Below, in pieces: positions 13,770 through 14,082 of a stretch of DNA of 14,082 bases (positions are counted from its first letter, which is position 1; each line of letters begins with the position of its first letter). Source of the stretch: Hydrogenophilales bacterium RIFOXYD1_FULL_62_11. GTDB lineage: Bacteria > Pseudomonadota > Gammaproteobacteria > Burkholderiales > Thiobacillaceae. Made by a program: the position numbers and the translations under genes. The DNA lies in contig MGZO01000003.1 of the NCBI GenBank assembly GCA_001802655.1, forward strand, positions 1 to 14,082, read 5' to 3'. The notes beneath the pieces are model-generated. The model ran no database searches, had not been told where the DNA came from, and worked only from the letters and a program-made list of their open reading frames with translations.

Positions 13770-14082
13770 TCAGAGACTGTCGAGCGGGCTGGCAACGTTC
13801 CGCGTCACCTCGATCACATGTGTGTAGATCATCGTCGTCTGCAAACTGCGATGGCCCAGCAACAACTGTATCGTCCGGATGTCAGTTCCTGATGCCAGCA
13901 AGTGGGTAGCAAAGGAGTGAGCAGGGTATGTACGCTCGCATGTTTGAGGATCCCGGCTCGGTCCCTGGCATCCCGAAAGGCCCGCTGTACCGTCGAATCT
14001 GACGCATGACAGCGTGCCTGCCGTCCGCTTTCACCCCAGGGACGCAACACCGCAGACGGAAAGGCGAACTGCCAGGCCAGCG
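13770..14082 (-). pseudogene. Tyrosine recombinase (integron-integrase/XerD-like), C-terminal part, frameshifted
   Basis: The minus strand encodes the catalytic C-terminal domain of a tyrosine recombinase; its N-terminus lies beyond the window edge. Upstream of the break it reads STVQRAFRDARDRAGILKH, then ASVHTL. After a one-base shift at about 13919-13922 it continues HSFATHLLASGTDIRTIQL, LLGHRSLQTT, MIYTHV and ends SPLDSL. The LLGH box and the nucleophile tyrosine (codon 13826-13824) are present. The break falls exactly in the HTLRH box, removing the box II arginine codon, so the gene is inactive unless the missing base is a sequencing error. It resembles integron integrases and relatives. 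It is convergent with the Wadjet operon, and its orientation does not place the 2.8-kb attC in its expected array. Confidence 0.85.

Noticed and set aside
13629..13909. Plus-strand frames over the recombinase 3' end
   Set aside because: They are antisense to the conserved tyrosine recombinase motifs (LLGH box and MIYTHV) and look like no protein family.
1..14082. CRISPR arrays
   Set aside because: No regularly spaced direct repeats with spacers are seen; the only clustered repeats are the short TTAGCGT units at 199-243.

Overview
The window appears to hold two DNA segments of different origin, joined near position 2245.

Segment 1 (about 1-2245) is AT-richer and reads like a small, reduced bacterial genome. 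A Patescibacteria/CPR-type host is my inference from gene content, not a proof. It carries ribosomal protein bL33 (24-194, minus), a four-helix-bundle/23S-IVS-type protein framed by inverted repeats (232-585, minus), a bidirectional terminator, a TTG-start zinc-ribbon protein (675-887, minus), tRNA-Tyr(GTA) and tRNA-Thr(GGT), a Fic-fold protein that has lost the Fic catalytic motif (1142-1879, minus), a 47-residue TatA (2013-2156, plus) and the first ~27 codons of an exported protein that is cut off at the join.

Segment 2 (about 2252-14082) is GC-richer and looks proteobacterial (inference from codon use and cassette type). It starts with part of an integron cassette array on the minus strand: a truncated cassette gene (unknown protein), an 88-bp attC site (2872-2959), and a second cassette encoding a membrane-anchored protein with a HEPN-like RNKAAH motif. 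A ~550-bp spacer holding several dyads (3529-4079) separates this from a plus-strand defence operon: a BrxR/CapW-like wHTH-WYL regulator (4080-4952), then jetA, jetB, jetC and jetD (5032-13295). Together these form a complete Wadjet (SMC-like, plasmid-restricting) system. The kleisin-like JetA, MukE-like JetB and MukB-like JetC would form the DNA-extruding motor, and the Toprim protein JetD would cleave. jetA-jetD overlap one another by 1-8 bases (ATGA, TAATG and 8-nt overlaps), so they are very probably translationally coupled.

JetC is the most unusual gene. It is 1669 residues long, far longer than the familiar type I JetC. It has a helix-turn-helix-like globular insertion after the ATPase N-lobe, two internal sequence duplications, and a Walker B motif ending in D-G where most SMC-like ATPases have D-E. 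The window ends with a small unassigned ORF and the C-terminal half of a frameshifted tyrosine recombinase of integron-integrase/XerD type (13770-14082, minus). With the attC site, this suggests the Wadjet operon lies in a mobile region.
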